This document shows positions 1 through 8,117 of a stretch of 64,000 nt of DNA, one piece after another. Source of the stretch: Solirubrobacterales bacterium (lineage in GTDB: Bacteria; Actinomycetota; Thermoleophilia; Solirubrobacterales; 70-9); the NCBI GenBank assembly GCA_025450585.1, contig JANWHD010000028.1, positions 1-64,000 of the forward strand, read 5' to 3'. A model generated the notes under the pieces. That model did no database searches. It was not told where the DNA came from and worked only from the letters and a program-made list of their open reading frames with translations. The position numbers and the translations under genes were made by a program. Numbering within the stretch: position 1 is the first letter of the stretch; each line of letters begins with the position of its first letter.

Positions 1-142
1 CGCCGCCGACCGCGCGGTCGAGATCGGAGAAGCGCAGCGGTCCGAGCAGCAGCTCGCGCACGATCAGCAGCGACCAGCGCTCGCCGATCCGGTCGAGGGC
101 ACCGGCCAGGCTGCAGGCCTGGCCGTATTCCCGCCGTGTCAT
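1..142 (-). CDS. HxlR-type winged-helix transcriptional regulator, N-terminal part
   Basis: Reading the minus strand from an ATG at 142 gives an uninterrupted frame to the window edge. It begins MTRREYGQACSLAGALDRIG and continues ERWSLLIVRELLLGPLRFSDL, the typical opening of HxlR/MarR-like winged-helix regulators, with a Cys near position 10 and the RW-LLIVRELL helix. Only 47 residues are present because the gene runs off the left edge, so the C-terminus cannot be judged. It is divergent from the fatty-acid oxidation operon that starts at 301, with 158 bp between the starts. Such regulators often control the divergent neighbour; here that is inference. Confidence 0.8.
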   Translation of the reverse strand, partial: MTRREYGQACSLAGALDRIGERWSLLIVRELLLGPLRFSDLDRAVGG

Positions 143-237
143 CGGGCGCGATCTTTATTCATGTAATCCCAACAATTGTGGTTACTCAACGCGGCTGAGG
201 ACGGAGAGTTGCGATCTGTGCGACGCGTCACGGGACC

Positions 238-275
238 TTGACATCGATCGATGTCTCGTTAATCTCTACATCGAT
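238..275. promoter_or_regulatory. Palindromic operator overlapping a likely -35 box of the fad operon
   Basis: GACATCGATCGATGTC at 240-255 is a perfect 16-bp palindrome. The half-site ACATCGAT recurs at 268-275. TTGACA at 238-243 looks like a -35 element that runs into the palindrome; the -10 is weak. The site is 46 bp upstream of the TTG start at 301, between a divergent HxlR-type gene and the operon. A repressor site is the simplest reading; which protein binds it is inference. Confidence 0.55.
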
Positions 276-300
276 CCCTGCAACGAAAGGTTGAAGTTCG

Positions 301-1593
301 TTGATCGATAAGCCACGCCGGGTCGCCATCATCGGCGGCAACCGGATCCCGTTTGCGCGCTCGAACTCCGTCTACTCGCGCGCCTCCAACCAGGACATGC
401 TCACCGCGGCCCTCGACGGGCTCGTTGCCCGCTTCGGCCTCGAGGGCGAACGGCTCGGCGAGGTCGCTGGCGGCGCCGTGCTCAAGCACTCGCGCGATCG
501 CGACCTCACCCGCGAGAGCGTGCTCGGGACGCGGCTCGCCGCTGAGACCCCCGCCTACGACGTGCAGCAGGCCTGCGGCACCGGGCTGGAGACGACGATT
601 CTCGTCGCCAACAAGATCGCCCTCGGACAGATCGACGCCGGCATCGCCTGCGGCGCCGACACCACCTCCGACGCGCCGATCGGCCTCAACGAGGACCTGC
701 GCGGGGTGCTGCTCGACGCCAACCGGGAGAAGTCGACCTGGGGACGGGTGCGGCAGATGACCCGCCTGCGGCCCAGCCACGTGGTCCCGTCGATCCCGCG
801 CAACGAGGAGCCGCGCACCGGCCTCTCGATGGGGGCGCACTGCGCGGTCATGGCCTCGGAGTGGGAAGTCGGCCGCGAGGAGCAGGACGACCTCGCGGTG
901 CGCAGCCACCACAACCTCGCCGCCGCCTACGAGCGCGGCTTCATGGAGGACCTTGTCAGTCCCTACCTCGGCCTCGAGCGCGACCAGAACCTGCGACCCG
1001 ATTCCTCGCCGGAGAAGCTGGCCAAGCTCGGCCCGGTCTTCGGCGGCGAGGAGGGGACGATGACCGCCGCCAACTCGACCCCACTCAGCGACGGCGCCTC
1101 CGCGGTGCTGCTGGCCAGCGAGGAGTGGGCGAAGGAGCACGATCTTCCCGTCCTCGCCTGGTTCGTCGACGGCCAGACCGCGGCGATCGACCACGTGCAC
1201 AAGCGCGAGGGACTTTTGATGGCGCCGGCGTACGCGATGCCGGCGATGCTCGACCGCGCGGGGCTCTACCTGCAGGACTTCGACCTCTACGAGATCCACG
1301 AGGCCTTCGCCGCCCAGGTGCTCTGCACGCTGCGCGCCTGGGAGGACGAGCGCTTCTGCCGCGACCGCCTCGGCCGCGAGAAGCCGCTCGGGGAGATCGA
1401 CCGCGAGCGGCTCAACCTCAACGGCGGCTCGCTCGCAGCCGGACACCCCTTCGCCGCGACCGGAGGGCGGATCGTCGCCAGCCTCGCCAAGGCGCTGCAC
1501 GAGCGCGGTTCCGGGCGAGGCGCGATCAGCATCTGCGCGGCCGGCGGCCAGGGCGTCGTCGCGTTCCTCGAAGGACCGGAGGGAACCTCGTGA
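301..1593 (+). CDS. Acetyl-CoA acetyltransferase (thiolase, FadI/FadA2-like)
   Basis: A 430-residue thiolase that cleaves 3-ketoacyl-CoA, or condenses acetyl-CoA, in fatty-acid beta-oxidation in the cytoplasm. The acylated cysteine is C92 in the QQACGTGLE motif, the catalytic His is H382 in AAGHPFAATGG, and the second Cys is C412 in CAAGGQG. Length fits the FadI branch. The start is TTG at 301, directly before the conserved VAIIGGNRIPFAR segment; no ATG lies in a better place. It is the first gene of a run in which the next gene starts inside its stop codon (GTGA, 1590-1593). The order thiolase, FabG4, HtdX-like hydratase, acyl-CoA dehydrogenase resembles the mycobacterial fadE5-fadA2-fabG4-htdX locus, though order and strands differ there. 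The exact chain-length substrate is unknown. Confidence 0.93.
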   Translation: MIDKPRRVAIIGGNRIPFARSNSVYSRASNQDMLTAALDGLVARFGLEGERLGEVAGGAVLKHSRDRDLTRESVLGTRLAAETPAYDVQQACGTGLETTILVANKIALGQIDAGIACGADTTSDAPIGLNEDLRGVLLDANREKSTWGRVRQMTRLRPSHVVPSIPRNEEPRTGLSMGAHCAVMASEWEVGREEQDDLAVRSHHNLAAAYERGFMEDLVSPYLGLERDQNLRPDSSPEKLAKLGPVFGGEEGTMTAANSTPLSDGASAVLLASEEWAKEHDLPVLAWFVDGQTAAIDHVHKREGLLMAPAYAMPAMLDRAGLYLQDFDLYEIHEAFAAQVLCTLRAWEDERFCRDRLGREKPLGEIDRERLNLNGGSLAAGHPFAATGGRIVASLAKALHERGSGRGAISICAAGGQGVVAFLEGPEGTS

Positions 1594-2912
1594 GCGACCT
1601 CTACTCGCGCGTCGTCAACTCGCCCCCGGGCCGGTTCGTCGCCCCTCGTGTCGGCTTGCCGCAGCCCGCCAAGCTGGAGCGCCAGGCGCCGGGCACGCCG
1701 GTCGTCGCCGGCGCGGTCCTCTCCGGTGCCGCCCCCGGTGGGCGGCTCGACAAGCAGGTCGAGCGCCTGCTGGGCGAGATCGGCGCCCCCCGCCCCGAGA
1801 AGTCCGACAGCCCGGTCAAGGCGCTCGTCTTCGACGCCACCGGGATCGCCGACTCGACCGAGCTGGTCGAGCTGCAGCGCTTCTTCCACCCCAATGTGAA
1901 GCGGGTCCAGACCTCCGGTCGTGTCGTCGTGCTCGGCACGCCCCCGGCCGGCCTGCCGGCTCGGGCCGCCGCGGCGCAGCGGGCGCTCGAGGGCTTCACC
2001 CGCTCGCTCGGCAAGGAGATCGGCCGCGGCATCGCCGTGCAGCTCGTCTACGTCGCCGAAGGGGCCGAGCGGGAGGTCGAGTCGACCCTCCGTTTCCTGC
2101 TCTCGCCCCGCTCCGCCTACGTCTCCGGCCAGGTGATCGAGGTCGGAGCCGCGGTCGCCAAGACACCGGCGATCGACTGGTCCCAGCCGCTCGACGGCAA
2201 GATCGCCCTGGTCACCGGCGCCTCGCGGGGGATCGGGGCGGCGATCGCCACCACCCTGCACCGCGACGGAGCCGGGCTCGTATTGCTCGACGTGCCGGCA
2301 CTTGCCGGCGACTTGGCAAAGGTCGCCACGGAACTCGACGCCGAGACGATCGAACTCGACATCACCGAGGAGGACGCGCCCGGGCAGATTGCCGACCGGC
2401 TCTCGGGCGGTGTCGACATCGTCGTCCACAACGCCGGCGTCACCCGCGACCGCACGATCGCGAAGATGCCCGAGGACCGCTGGACCTCGCTGATGGAGAT
2501 CAACCTCTCCAGCGAGGAGCGGATAGACGACGAGCTGCTTGAGCGCGACCTGCTGCGCGAGAACGGCCGGATCGTCTGCGTCTCCTCGATGAGCGGTGTC
2601 GCCGGCAACTCCGGCCAGACCAACTACGCGACCTCGAAGGCGGGCGTGATCGGCATGGTCGAAGCGCTGGCGCCGGAGCTGGCCGAGCGCAAGGCGACGA
2701 TCAACGCCGTCGCTCCCGGCTTCATCGAGACACAGATGACCGCGGCGATGCCGATCCCGATCCGCGAAGCGGGCCGGCGGATGAACAGCATGTCGCAGGG
2801 CGGGCTGCCGGTCGACGTCGCCGAGACGATCGCCTGGTTCGCCAGCCCGGCCTCGACCGGGGTCAACGGCAACGTCGTCCGCGTCTGCGGTCAGAGCCTG
2901 CTGGGAGCCTGA
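1590..2912 (+). CDS. 3-oxoacyl-(ACP/CoA) reductase, FabG4-like long SDR
   Basis: A 440-residue short-chain dehydrogenase with an extra N-terminal Rossmann-like domain (about 1-205), as in mycobacterial FabG4. The catalytic C-terminal half has the cofactor loop TGASRGIG, the NNAG-equivalent HNAG, a catalytic Ser in VSSMSG and YATSK. It probably interconverts 3-ketoacyl and 3-hydroxyacyl thioesters, passing material to or from the thiolase. The GTG start at 1590 overlaps the thiolase stop, and the stop overlaps the next ATG (ATGA at 2910-2914), indicating translational coupling. The open frame runs upstream to 861, but that part lies over the thiolase and is not credible as coding. Confidence 0.9.
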   Translation: MSDLYSRVVNSPPGRFVAPRVGLPQPAKLERQAPGTPVVAGAVLSGAAPGGRLDKQVERLLGEIGAPRPEKSDSPVKALVFDATGIADSTELVELQRFFHPNVKRVQTSGRVVVLGTPPAGLPARAAAAQRALEGFTRSLGKEIGRGIAVQLVYVAEGAEREVESTLRFLLSPRSAYVSGQVIEVGAAVAKTPAIDWSQPLDGKIALVTGASRGIGAAIATTLHRDGAGLVLLDVPALAGDLAKVATELDAETIELDITEEDAPGQIADRLSGGVDIVVHNAGVTRDRTIAKMPEDRWTSLMEINLSSEERIDDELLERDLLRENGRIVCVSSMSGVAGNSGQTNYATSKAGVIGMVEALAPELAERKATINAVAPGFIETQMTAAMPIPIREAGRRMNSMSQGGLPVDVAETIAWFASPASTGVNGNVVRVCGQSLLGA

Positions 2913-3847
2913 TGGAGACCCGCACGCTGCAAAGCCCGCCCAGCATCCTGCCGCTCTACGTGCGCGCCGCGGCGCCGATGATTCCCGGGGCCTCGCTGCT
3001 GCCCTTCGTGCCGGGCCGCGGCAACGAGGTCCCAGAGATCGAGCTGGGACTGGATCTGACGCCCGACCCCGAGAAGGTCGCCACATACGCGCGGGTCTGC
3101 GGCTTCGCCCTGCGCGACCACCTCCCCCCCACCTACCCGCACGTGCTCGCCTTCCCGCTGCACATGGCGGTCATCGCCGATGGCCGCTTCCCCCTCGGCG
3201 CCGTCGGCCTCGTCCACATCGAGAACCGGATCGTCCAGCGGCGCCGGGTCGGAACCGGCGAGGCCCTGACGATCCGCGTCCGGCCGACCAAGCTCGAGCC
3301 CCACTCCAAGGGCCGCACCTTCTCGCTGGTGACCGAGGCGAGCGCCGGCGGCGAGCTGGTCTGGGAGAGCACCAGCACCATGCTGCGCCGCGACGGCGGC
3401 GAAAAGTCCGAAACGCCCGCCGACGGGCCTGAAAGGAGACATATAGGCGTATCTGAGGCCCATCGGCAGGAGGAGGAGTCGGCGGCGAGCGCGGAGTGGA
3501 AGCTGGACGGCGACCTCGGGCGGCGGTACGCAGCCGTCTCGGGCGACCGCAACCCGATCCACATGCACGCCCTTACCGCGAAGCCGCTCGGCTTTCCGCG
3601 CGCGATCGCCCACGGCATGTGGACCAAGGCCCGCTGCCTTGCGGCGCTGGAGAGCCGCCTACCCGACGCCTTTGCCGTGGACGTTCGCTTCCGCAAGCCG
3701 ATCCTGCTCCCAGGCAGGGTCGAGTTCGCCAGCTCTTCGGATGGAGACGAGATCGATTTCGCGGTGCGCGACGCAAAGTGCGACACGCCGCACCTCGACG
3801 GCCGAATCGAGCCGCTCGAGGCCAAACCAAAAGACGAGAGGAAGTAG
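2912..3847 (+). CDS. MaoC-like double-hotdog 3-hydroxyacyl dehydratase (HtdX-like) with an in-frame repeat insert
   Basis: A 311-residue protein with an N-terminal hotdog half (about 1-165) and a C-terminal MaoC half (about 190-300). The C-terminal half carries GDRNPIH and the AIAHGMW segment, the usual (R)-hydratase signature. It should hydrate or dehydrate enoyl/3-hydroxyacyl thioesters between the dehydrogenases and the reductase of this operon. It overlaps the FabG4-like gene by one base. The unusual point is the linker: bases 3415-3470 (about residues 168-187) are a copy of a palindromic repeat found at the end of the aminotransferase gene at 9481, read through in frame. The reading frame stays open, so the protein is likely functional with a longer linker than its relatives. 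Confidence 0.88.
   Translation: METRTLQSPPSILPLYVRAAAPMIPGASLLPFVPGRGNEVPEIELGLDLTPDPEKVATYARVCGFALRDHLPPTYPHVLAFPLHMAVIADGRFPLGAVGLVHIENRIVQRRRVGTGEALTIRVRPTKLEPHSKGRTFSLVTEASAGGELVWESTSTMLRRDGGEKSETPADGPERRHIGVSEAHRQEEESAASAEWKLDGDLGRRYAAVSGDRNPIHMHALTAKPLGFPRAIAHGMWTKARCLAALESRLPDAFAVDVRFRKPILLPGRVEFASSSDGDEIDFAVRDAKCDTPHLDGRIEPLEAKPKDERK
3415..3470. repeat. Palindromic repeat family B, copy inside the dehydratase gene
   Basis: This stretch matches 9480-9535 with about six differences over 55 bases. A 17-base core, GAGACATATAGGCGTAT, is identical (3436-3452 versus 9501-9517). Arms CCCGCCGACGGGCCT and AGGCCCATCGGCAGG pair with two mismatches, both on the right arm, so this copy has partly lost its perfect symmetry. 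It sits in frame between the two hotdog domains of the HtdX-like protein. Confidence 0.85.
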
Positions 3848-3849
3848 AG

Positions 3850-5187
3850 ATGCCCACCGCATCAGAAGACAGGGGCGTGGCCGAGCGCGGCATGGGCCTC
3901 GGCCTCCGCTGGCTGGGCCGGCTTGCGGGCTCGGACCTGCTCGACCGGCTCCGCATCCGCAAGGGAGTCGAGCGGACGCTCTACGGCGGAACCAAGAACG
4001 GGTTCCGCTCGGCGACAGTCGCCGGGCGCACCTTCAAGGCGGCACAGAAGCTCACCGGCCCGGCCCGGCAGGCGCCGAGCAAGCCGCGCAGCCTCTTCGA
4101 CATCACGCCCGACGACGAGCAGCAGATGCTGCAGGAAGGCGTCCGCGACTTCGCCGAGGCGAAGGTCCGGCCCGTCGCCAAACAGGCCGACTTCGACCGC
4201 TCCACGCCGGACGAGCTGCTCGGCCAAGCCAACGAGCTCGGCATCAACATGCTCGGCGTTCCCGAGGAGCTCGGCGGCGTCATGCACGAGCAGGCCGCGG
4301 TGACCAGTGTGCTGATCGGCGAGGCCCTCGCCCACGGCGACATGGGCATCGCCTACGCCGCCCTCGCACCGGGCGCCGTCGCAACCGCGATCGGTCACTG
4401 GGGCACGCCGGAGCAGGAGGCGACCTACCTGCCCGCCTTTACCGGGGAGGACACCCCGGCGGCGGCGCTGGCGATCCTCGAGCCGCGACCGCTCTTCGAT
4501 CCGCTGAAGCCGGAGACGACGGCACGCAGGGACGGCGAGGACTGGGTACTGAACGGCGCCAAGTCGCTGCTCGCCCGCCCCAAGGAGTGCGAGCTCTTCG
4601 TCGTCGCCGCCGAGGCCGAGGGCCTCGGCCCGGCCCTCTTCGTGATCGAGCCCGGCACCTCCGGCCTCACGGTCGAGGAGGAGCCGGCGATGGGCCTGCG
4701 CCCCGCCGCCACCGGGCGCCTCCTGCTCGATGACGCGAAGCTGCCCGACACCGCCCTGCTCGGCGAGGGCAAGCGCGAGGACTACGTCGAGTGCGTGCAG
4801 CGCGCCCGTATCGCCTGGTGCTCGCTCGCGGTCGGCGCCGCTGAGGCGACGCTCGACTACGTCAAGCAGTACGTCAACGAGCGCACCGCCTTCGGTGAAC
4901 CGATCTCCAACCGCCAGGGTGTCGCTTTCGCTGTCTCCGACATCGGCATCGAGTCGGAAGGCATGCGCCTCGCCACCTACCGGGCGGCCAGCCGTGCCGA
5001 CCAGGGCCAGGACTTCGCCCGCGAGACGGCGATGGCCCGCCGGCTCTGCGCCCAAAAGGGAATGCAGATCGGCTCCGAAGGAGTGCAGCTGCTCGGCGGC
5101 CACGGCTTCGTCAAGGAGCACCCGGTCGAGCGCTGGTACCGCGACCTCCGCGCAGCGGGCGTTATGGAGGGCGCCCTGCTCGTCTAG
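3850..5187 (+). CDS. Acyl-CoA dehydrogenase family protein (FadE)
   Basis: A 445-residue flavin-dependent acyl-CoA dehydrogenase that introduces the alpha-beta double bond of acyl-CoA. An N-terminal extension of about 80 residues precedes the helical domain (FDITPDDEQQMLQEGVRDFA). The middle beta domain follows, then the C-terminal helices with RTAFGEPISNRQGV and QLLGGHGFVKEHPVERWYRD. The Glu in GVMEGALLV at the extreme C-terminus sits where the catalytic base of this family is found. The ATG at 3850 follows the previous stop by two bases with GAGGAAG upstream. It is a close companion of the next gene, also a dehydrogenase; such pairs may act on different chain lengths or form hetero-oligomers, which is inference. 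Confidence 0.9.
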   Translation: MPTASEDRGVAERGMGLGLRWLGRLAGSDLLDRLRIRKGVERTLYGGTKNGFRSATVAGRTFKAAQKLTGPARQAPSKPRSLFDITPDDEQQMLQEGVRDFAEAKVRPVAKQADFDRSTPDELLGQANELGINMLGVPEELGGVMHEQAAVTSVLIGEALAHGDMGIAYAALAPGAVATAIGHWGTPEQEATYLPAFTGEDTPAAALAILEPRPLFDPLKPETTARRDGEDWVLNGAKSLLARPKECELFVVAAEAEGLGPALFVIEPGTSGLTVEEEPAMGLRPAATGRLLLDDAKLPDTALLGEGKREDYVECVQRARIAWCSLAVGAAEATLDYVKQYVNERTAFGEPISNRQGVAFAVSDIGIESEGMRLATYRAASRADQGQDFARETAMARRLCAQKGMQIGSEGVQLLGGHGFVKEHPVERWYRDLRAAGVMEGALLV

Positions 5188-5201
5188 AGCAAAGGAAAGC
5201 G

Positions 5202-6413
5202 ATGATCAACCTAGAGATACCGAAGAAGTTCAAGCCACTGGTCAGCCAGGGCAACCAGGTCGCCCGTGAGGTTTTCCGCCCGATCTCGCGCAAGTACGAC
5301 GAGGCCGAGCACTCCTACCCCAAGGAGCTCGACATGCTGGCCTCGCTGATCGACGGGATGAACGACGGGTCGGACATGGGCGGCGCAGGGGCTGCCGGCG
5401 TTCGCCGCGAGTCGAACGGGGGCGACGAGGGCAACCGCAACGGCTCCAACCTCTCCACCGTGCTCGGCATCATCGAGCTCTGCTGGGGGGACGTCGGACT
5501 GCTGCTTTCGATGCCACGCCAGGGGCTCGGCAACTCCGCGATCGCCTCGGTGGCGACTGAGGAGCAACTCGAGAAATACGGCGGCAAGTGGGCGGCGATG
5601 GCGATCACCGAGCCCGAGGCGGGCTCGGACTCGGCCGCGATCCGCACCACCGCCGACCTCAGTGGAGACGAGTACGTGCTCAACGGCGAGAAGATCTTCG
5701 TCACCTCGGGCGACCGCGCCGACCTGATCGTGGTCTGGGCGACGCTTGACCGCAATGTGGGACGGGCGGCGATCAAGTCGTTCATCGTCGAGCGCGACAA
5801 CCCCGGCCTAAAGCTGGACCGGCTCGAGCACAAGCTCGGCATCCGCGCCTCCGACACCGCCAACTTCACCCTGCAGAACTGCCGGGTGCCGAAGGAGGCG
5901 CTGCTCGGCAACCCGGAGATCGACACCAAGGCCGGCTTCGGCGGGGCGATGCAGACGTTCGACAACACGCGGCCGCTGGTCGCCGCGATGGCGGTCGGCG
6001 TCGCCCGCGCCTCCTTGGAAGAGACCCGCAAGCGGCTCGAGGAGGCGGGGGTCGAGATCGATTACGACAAACCAGCCCTCACTCAGCATGCTGCTGCTGC
6101 CCGCTACCTCGAAATGGAGTCCGACTACGAGGCCGCGCATCTACTGACGCTGCAAGCAGCTTGGATGGCAGACAATTCGAAGCCAAATTCTCTCCAGGCC
6201 TCGATGGCGAAGGCAAAGGCGGGCCGTACCTGCGTCGACGTCGCCTTGGGCTGCGTCGAGCTCTGCGGCAGTCTCGGCTACAGCGAGAACCACCTGCTGG
6301 AGAAGTGGGCCCGTGACGCAAAGATCCTCGACATCTTTGAGGGCACCCAACAGATTCAGCTGCTGATCGTCGCCAGGCAGTTGTTGGGCAAGACCTCCAG
6401 CGAACTCCGCTAA
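5202..6413 (+). CDS. Acyl-CoA dehydrogenase (FadE)
   Basis: A 403-residue acyl-CoA dehydrogenase of standard length. It shows the FAD/substrate segment AITEPEAGSDSAAIRTTA, the SGDRADLIVVWATLD region, and the C-terminal catalytic motif IFEGTQQIQLL, whose Glu is the expected base. It begins 14 bp after the preceding dehydrogenase with AAAGGAAAG as ribosome-binding site. It is the last gene of the tightly packed run from 301; a large inverted repeat follows at 6422. Confidence 0.93.
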   Translation: MINLEIPKKFKPLVSQGNQVAREVFRPISRKYDEAEHSYPKELDMLASLIDGMNDGSDMGGAGAAGVRRESNGGDEGNRNGSNLSTVLGIIELCWGDVGLLLSMPRQGLGNSAIASVATEEQLEKYGGKWAAMAITEPEAGSDSAAIRTTADLSGDEYVLNGEKIFVTSGDRADLIVVWATLDRNVGRAAIKSFIVERDNPGLKLDRLEHKLGIRASDTANFTLQNCRVPKEALLGNPEIDTKAGFGGAMQTFDNTRPLVAAMAVGVARASLEETRKRLEEAGVEIDYDKPALTQHAAAARYLEMESDYEAAHLLTLQAAWMADNSKPNSLQASMAKAKAGRTCVDVALGCVELCGSLGYSENHLLEKWARDAKILDIFEGTQQIQLLIVARQLLGKTSSELR

Positions 6414-6421
6414 CCCGTGAT

Positions 6422-6529
6422 GTCGCACTTCCCGCCGCTATGCGGCTGGAGCTGCGACATCAACGGAGGGTGCGCAAGCGATATCACTTGCGGTCGAACT
6501 TCCGGTCGATATGCGGCGGGAAGTGCGAC
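6422..6529. repeat. 17-bp perfect inverted repeat between the fad operon and the acyl-CoA synthetase
   Basis: GTCGCACTTCCCGCCGC at 6422-6438 is exactly complementary to 6513-6529, with 74 bp between. The interior holds a second near-palindrome, GCAAGCGATATCACTTGC at 6474-6491. This fills the 146-bp gap between the dehydrogenase stop and the GTG at 6560. It could fold as a multi-stem transcript end or be a remnant of a small mobile element; neither is proven. Confidence 0.7.
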
Positions 6530-6559
6530 CGCTCGTGCTGATCGGGCAGACTGGCCCGC

Positions 6560-7999
6560 GTGAACTTCGTCGAGAACGTGATGGAGGGGTCGCCCGCCTC
6601 GCGGCTGGGGGTCATTGCTGTTGATGCTGAGGGGAATCGGCGGGACTGGTACTTCGGCGAATTGATTGCTTGCTCGGCTGGGCTCTCCGGAGCTTTTGCA
6701 GCACGAGGTGTGCGGCGAGGGGACGTGGTGATGATGCTTGTTGGGAATCGCATCGAGTGGGTGTTGTCGCTGCTTGCTTGCTGGCGGATGGGGGCGGTGG
6801 CGCTGCCTTGCAGCACGCAGCTGCGGCGGCATGACTTGGAGGTGCGGGTGGCAGCTGCCGATCCGAAGCTTTGTGTTGGGGAAGAGGCGTTGCTCGCGGA
6901 GATGCCGGGTGGGGTCGGGACGATGACCATGGATGAGGTCGCGGCGGTGCTCGACGAGGACCGGCCGCAGGAGACGCCGGCGCCGGTCGAAGAGATGGGT
7001 CCCGAGGACCCGGCGTTGATCGTCTTCACCTCCGGCACCACGGGCGAGCCGCGGGGCGTCATCCACGCCTATCGATACCTGGAAGGCCAGCGAGCTCAGG
7101 CCGAGCACTGGCTCGGCTCGCTCGAGGGCGAGCTGGTCTGGTGCACGACCTCGACCGGGTGGTCGAAGTCGGCGCGCAACGTCTTCCTCGCTCCCTGGCT
7201 GACCGGCGCGGCCGCGGTCATCCACGACGGGCGCTTCGACCCCGCCGAGCGGCTGGACATCGCCGAGGCGCTCGGGGTCAACGTCCTCTGCCAGGCCCCG
7301 ACCGAGTACCGGATGCTGGCCAAGCGCACCGCGCTGCGCCCGCTCCCGGCCCTGCGCCGGATGGTCTCCGCCGGCGAGCCGCTGGAGGCGGAGACGATCG
7401 CGGCGTTCCGCGACGCGATGGGGGTCGAGCCCGCCGACGGCTACGGCCAGACCGAGACCGGCCATGTCAGCGGCAACCTCACGGGGGAGCCGGTCAAGCC
7501 CGGCTCGATGGGCAAGCCGCTGCCGGGGATCGAGACGCGCATCATCGACGGCGAGCTGCAGCTGCGCGCCCCTTCCTCCCCCACCTTCTTCTCGCGCTAC
7601 CTCGACGGTGAGCGCTTCGAGGGCGAGTGGTGGCGCACCGGGGACCTCGTCCGCGAAGACGAGGACGGCTACCTCTACTTCGAGGGCCGCGACGACGACA
7701 TCATCCTCTCCTCGGGCTACCGGATCGGCCCCTTCGAGGTCGAGTCCGCCCTCCTCTCCCACCCCGCGGTGGCGGAGGCAGCCGCGGTCGCGGCTCCCGA
7801 CCCCGAGCGCGGCGCCATCGTGCGCGCAATCGTCGTCCTCCGCGAGCGCCAGCCAAGCTCCGAGCTAGCCGACGAGCTGAAGGAGCACTGCAAGCAGGAG
7901 ACGGCCCCCTACAAGGCCCCCCGCATCGTCGAGTTTGCCAACGAGCTGCCGAAGACAACCAGCGGCAAGATCAGGCGGGCCAAGCTTCGACGGGGGTAA
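6560..7999 (+). CDS. AMP-dependent acyl-CoA synthetase
   Basis: A 479-residue member of the adenylate-forming superfamily that activates a carboxylic acid to acyl-AMP and then acyl-CoA. Core motifs in order: VFTSGTTGEPRG (phosphate loop), DGYGQTETG, WWRTGDLVREDEDGYLYFEGR, and the C-terminal PKTTSGKIRR with the catalytic Lys. It most resembles medium-chain acyl-CoA synthetases, a sensible feeder for the beta-oxidation operon just upstream. The GTG start at 6560 is accepted because MNFVENVMEG aligns with the expected N-terminus. Codon choice changes inside the gene: the first about 125 codons are rich in T- and G-ending codons (CTT, TTG, GCT, GTT), while the rest use C-ending codons like the neighbours. 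Confidence 0.92.
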   Translation: MNFVENVMEGSPASRLGVIAVDAEGNRRDWYFGELIACSAGLSGAFAARGVRRGDVVMMLVGNRIEWVLSLLACWRMGAVALPCSTQLRRHDLEVRVAAADPKLCVGEEALLAEMPGGVGTMTMDEVAAVLDEDRPQETPAPVEEMGPEDPALIVFTSGTTGEPRGVIHAYRYLEGQRAQAEHWLGSLEGELVWCTTSTGWSKSARNVFLAPWLTGAAAVIHDGRFDPAERLDIAEALGVNVLCQAPTEYRMLAKRTALRPLPALRRMVSAGEPLEAETIAAFRDAMGVEPADGYGQTETGHVSGNLTGEPVKPGSMGKPLPGIETRIIDGELQLRAPSSPTFFSRYLDGERFEGEWWRTGDLVREDEDGYLYFEGRDDDIILSSGYRIGPFEVESALLSHPAVAEAAAVAAPDPERGAIVRAIVVLRERQPSSELADELKEHCKQETAPYKAPRIVEFANELPKTTSGKIRRAKLRRG

Positions 8000-8025
8000 G
8001 GCGGTAGTCCCTCCCGAAACGGGAT

Positions 8026-8101
8026 GGGTGACGGGTGCCCCTCCCCAAAACACTCCAGCGAGGCTCCTGCCGAGCGTTTTGGGGAGGGGCACCCGTCACC
8101 C
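8026..8101 (+). repeat. Long hairpin repeat family A, copy 1
   Basis: A perfect 25-bp inverted repeat (8026-8050 with 8077-8101) encloses a 26-base core that reads CACTCCAGCGAGGCTCCTGC and then CGAGCG. The core can form a smaller GGC-TCCT-GCC hairpin, leaving an unpaired ACTCC on one side only. It lies between the acyl-CoA synthetase stop (7999) and the aminotransferase ATG (8118). Copies 2 and 3 are at 17885 and 18109 and share the core but have different outer arms that are still self-complementary. Confidence 0.9.
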
Positions 8102-8117
8102 CCTCTACGCTTCGATC

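Noticed and set aside
1287..3086. Long reverse-strand open frame of 599 codons over the thiolase/FabG/MaoC genes
   Set aside because: Low-complexity Arg/Gly/Ala/Asp-rich product with no family pattern; it is the expected antisense shadow of GC-rich genes with recognisable products.
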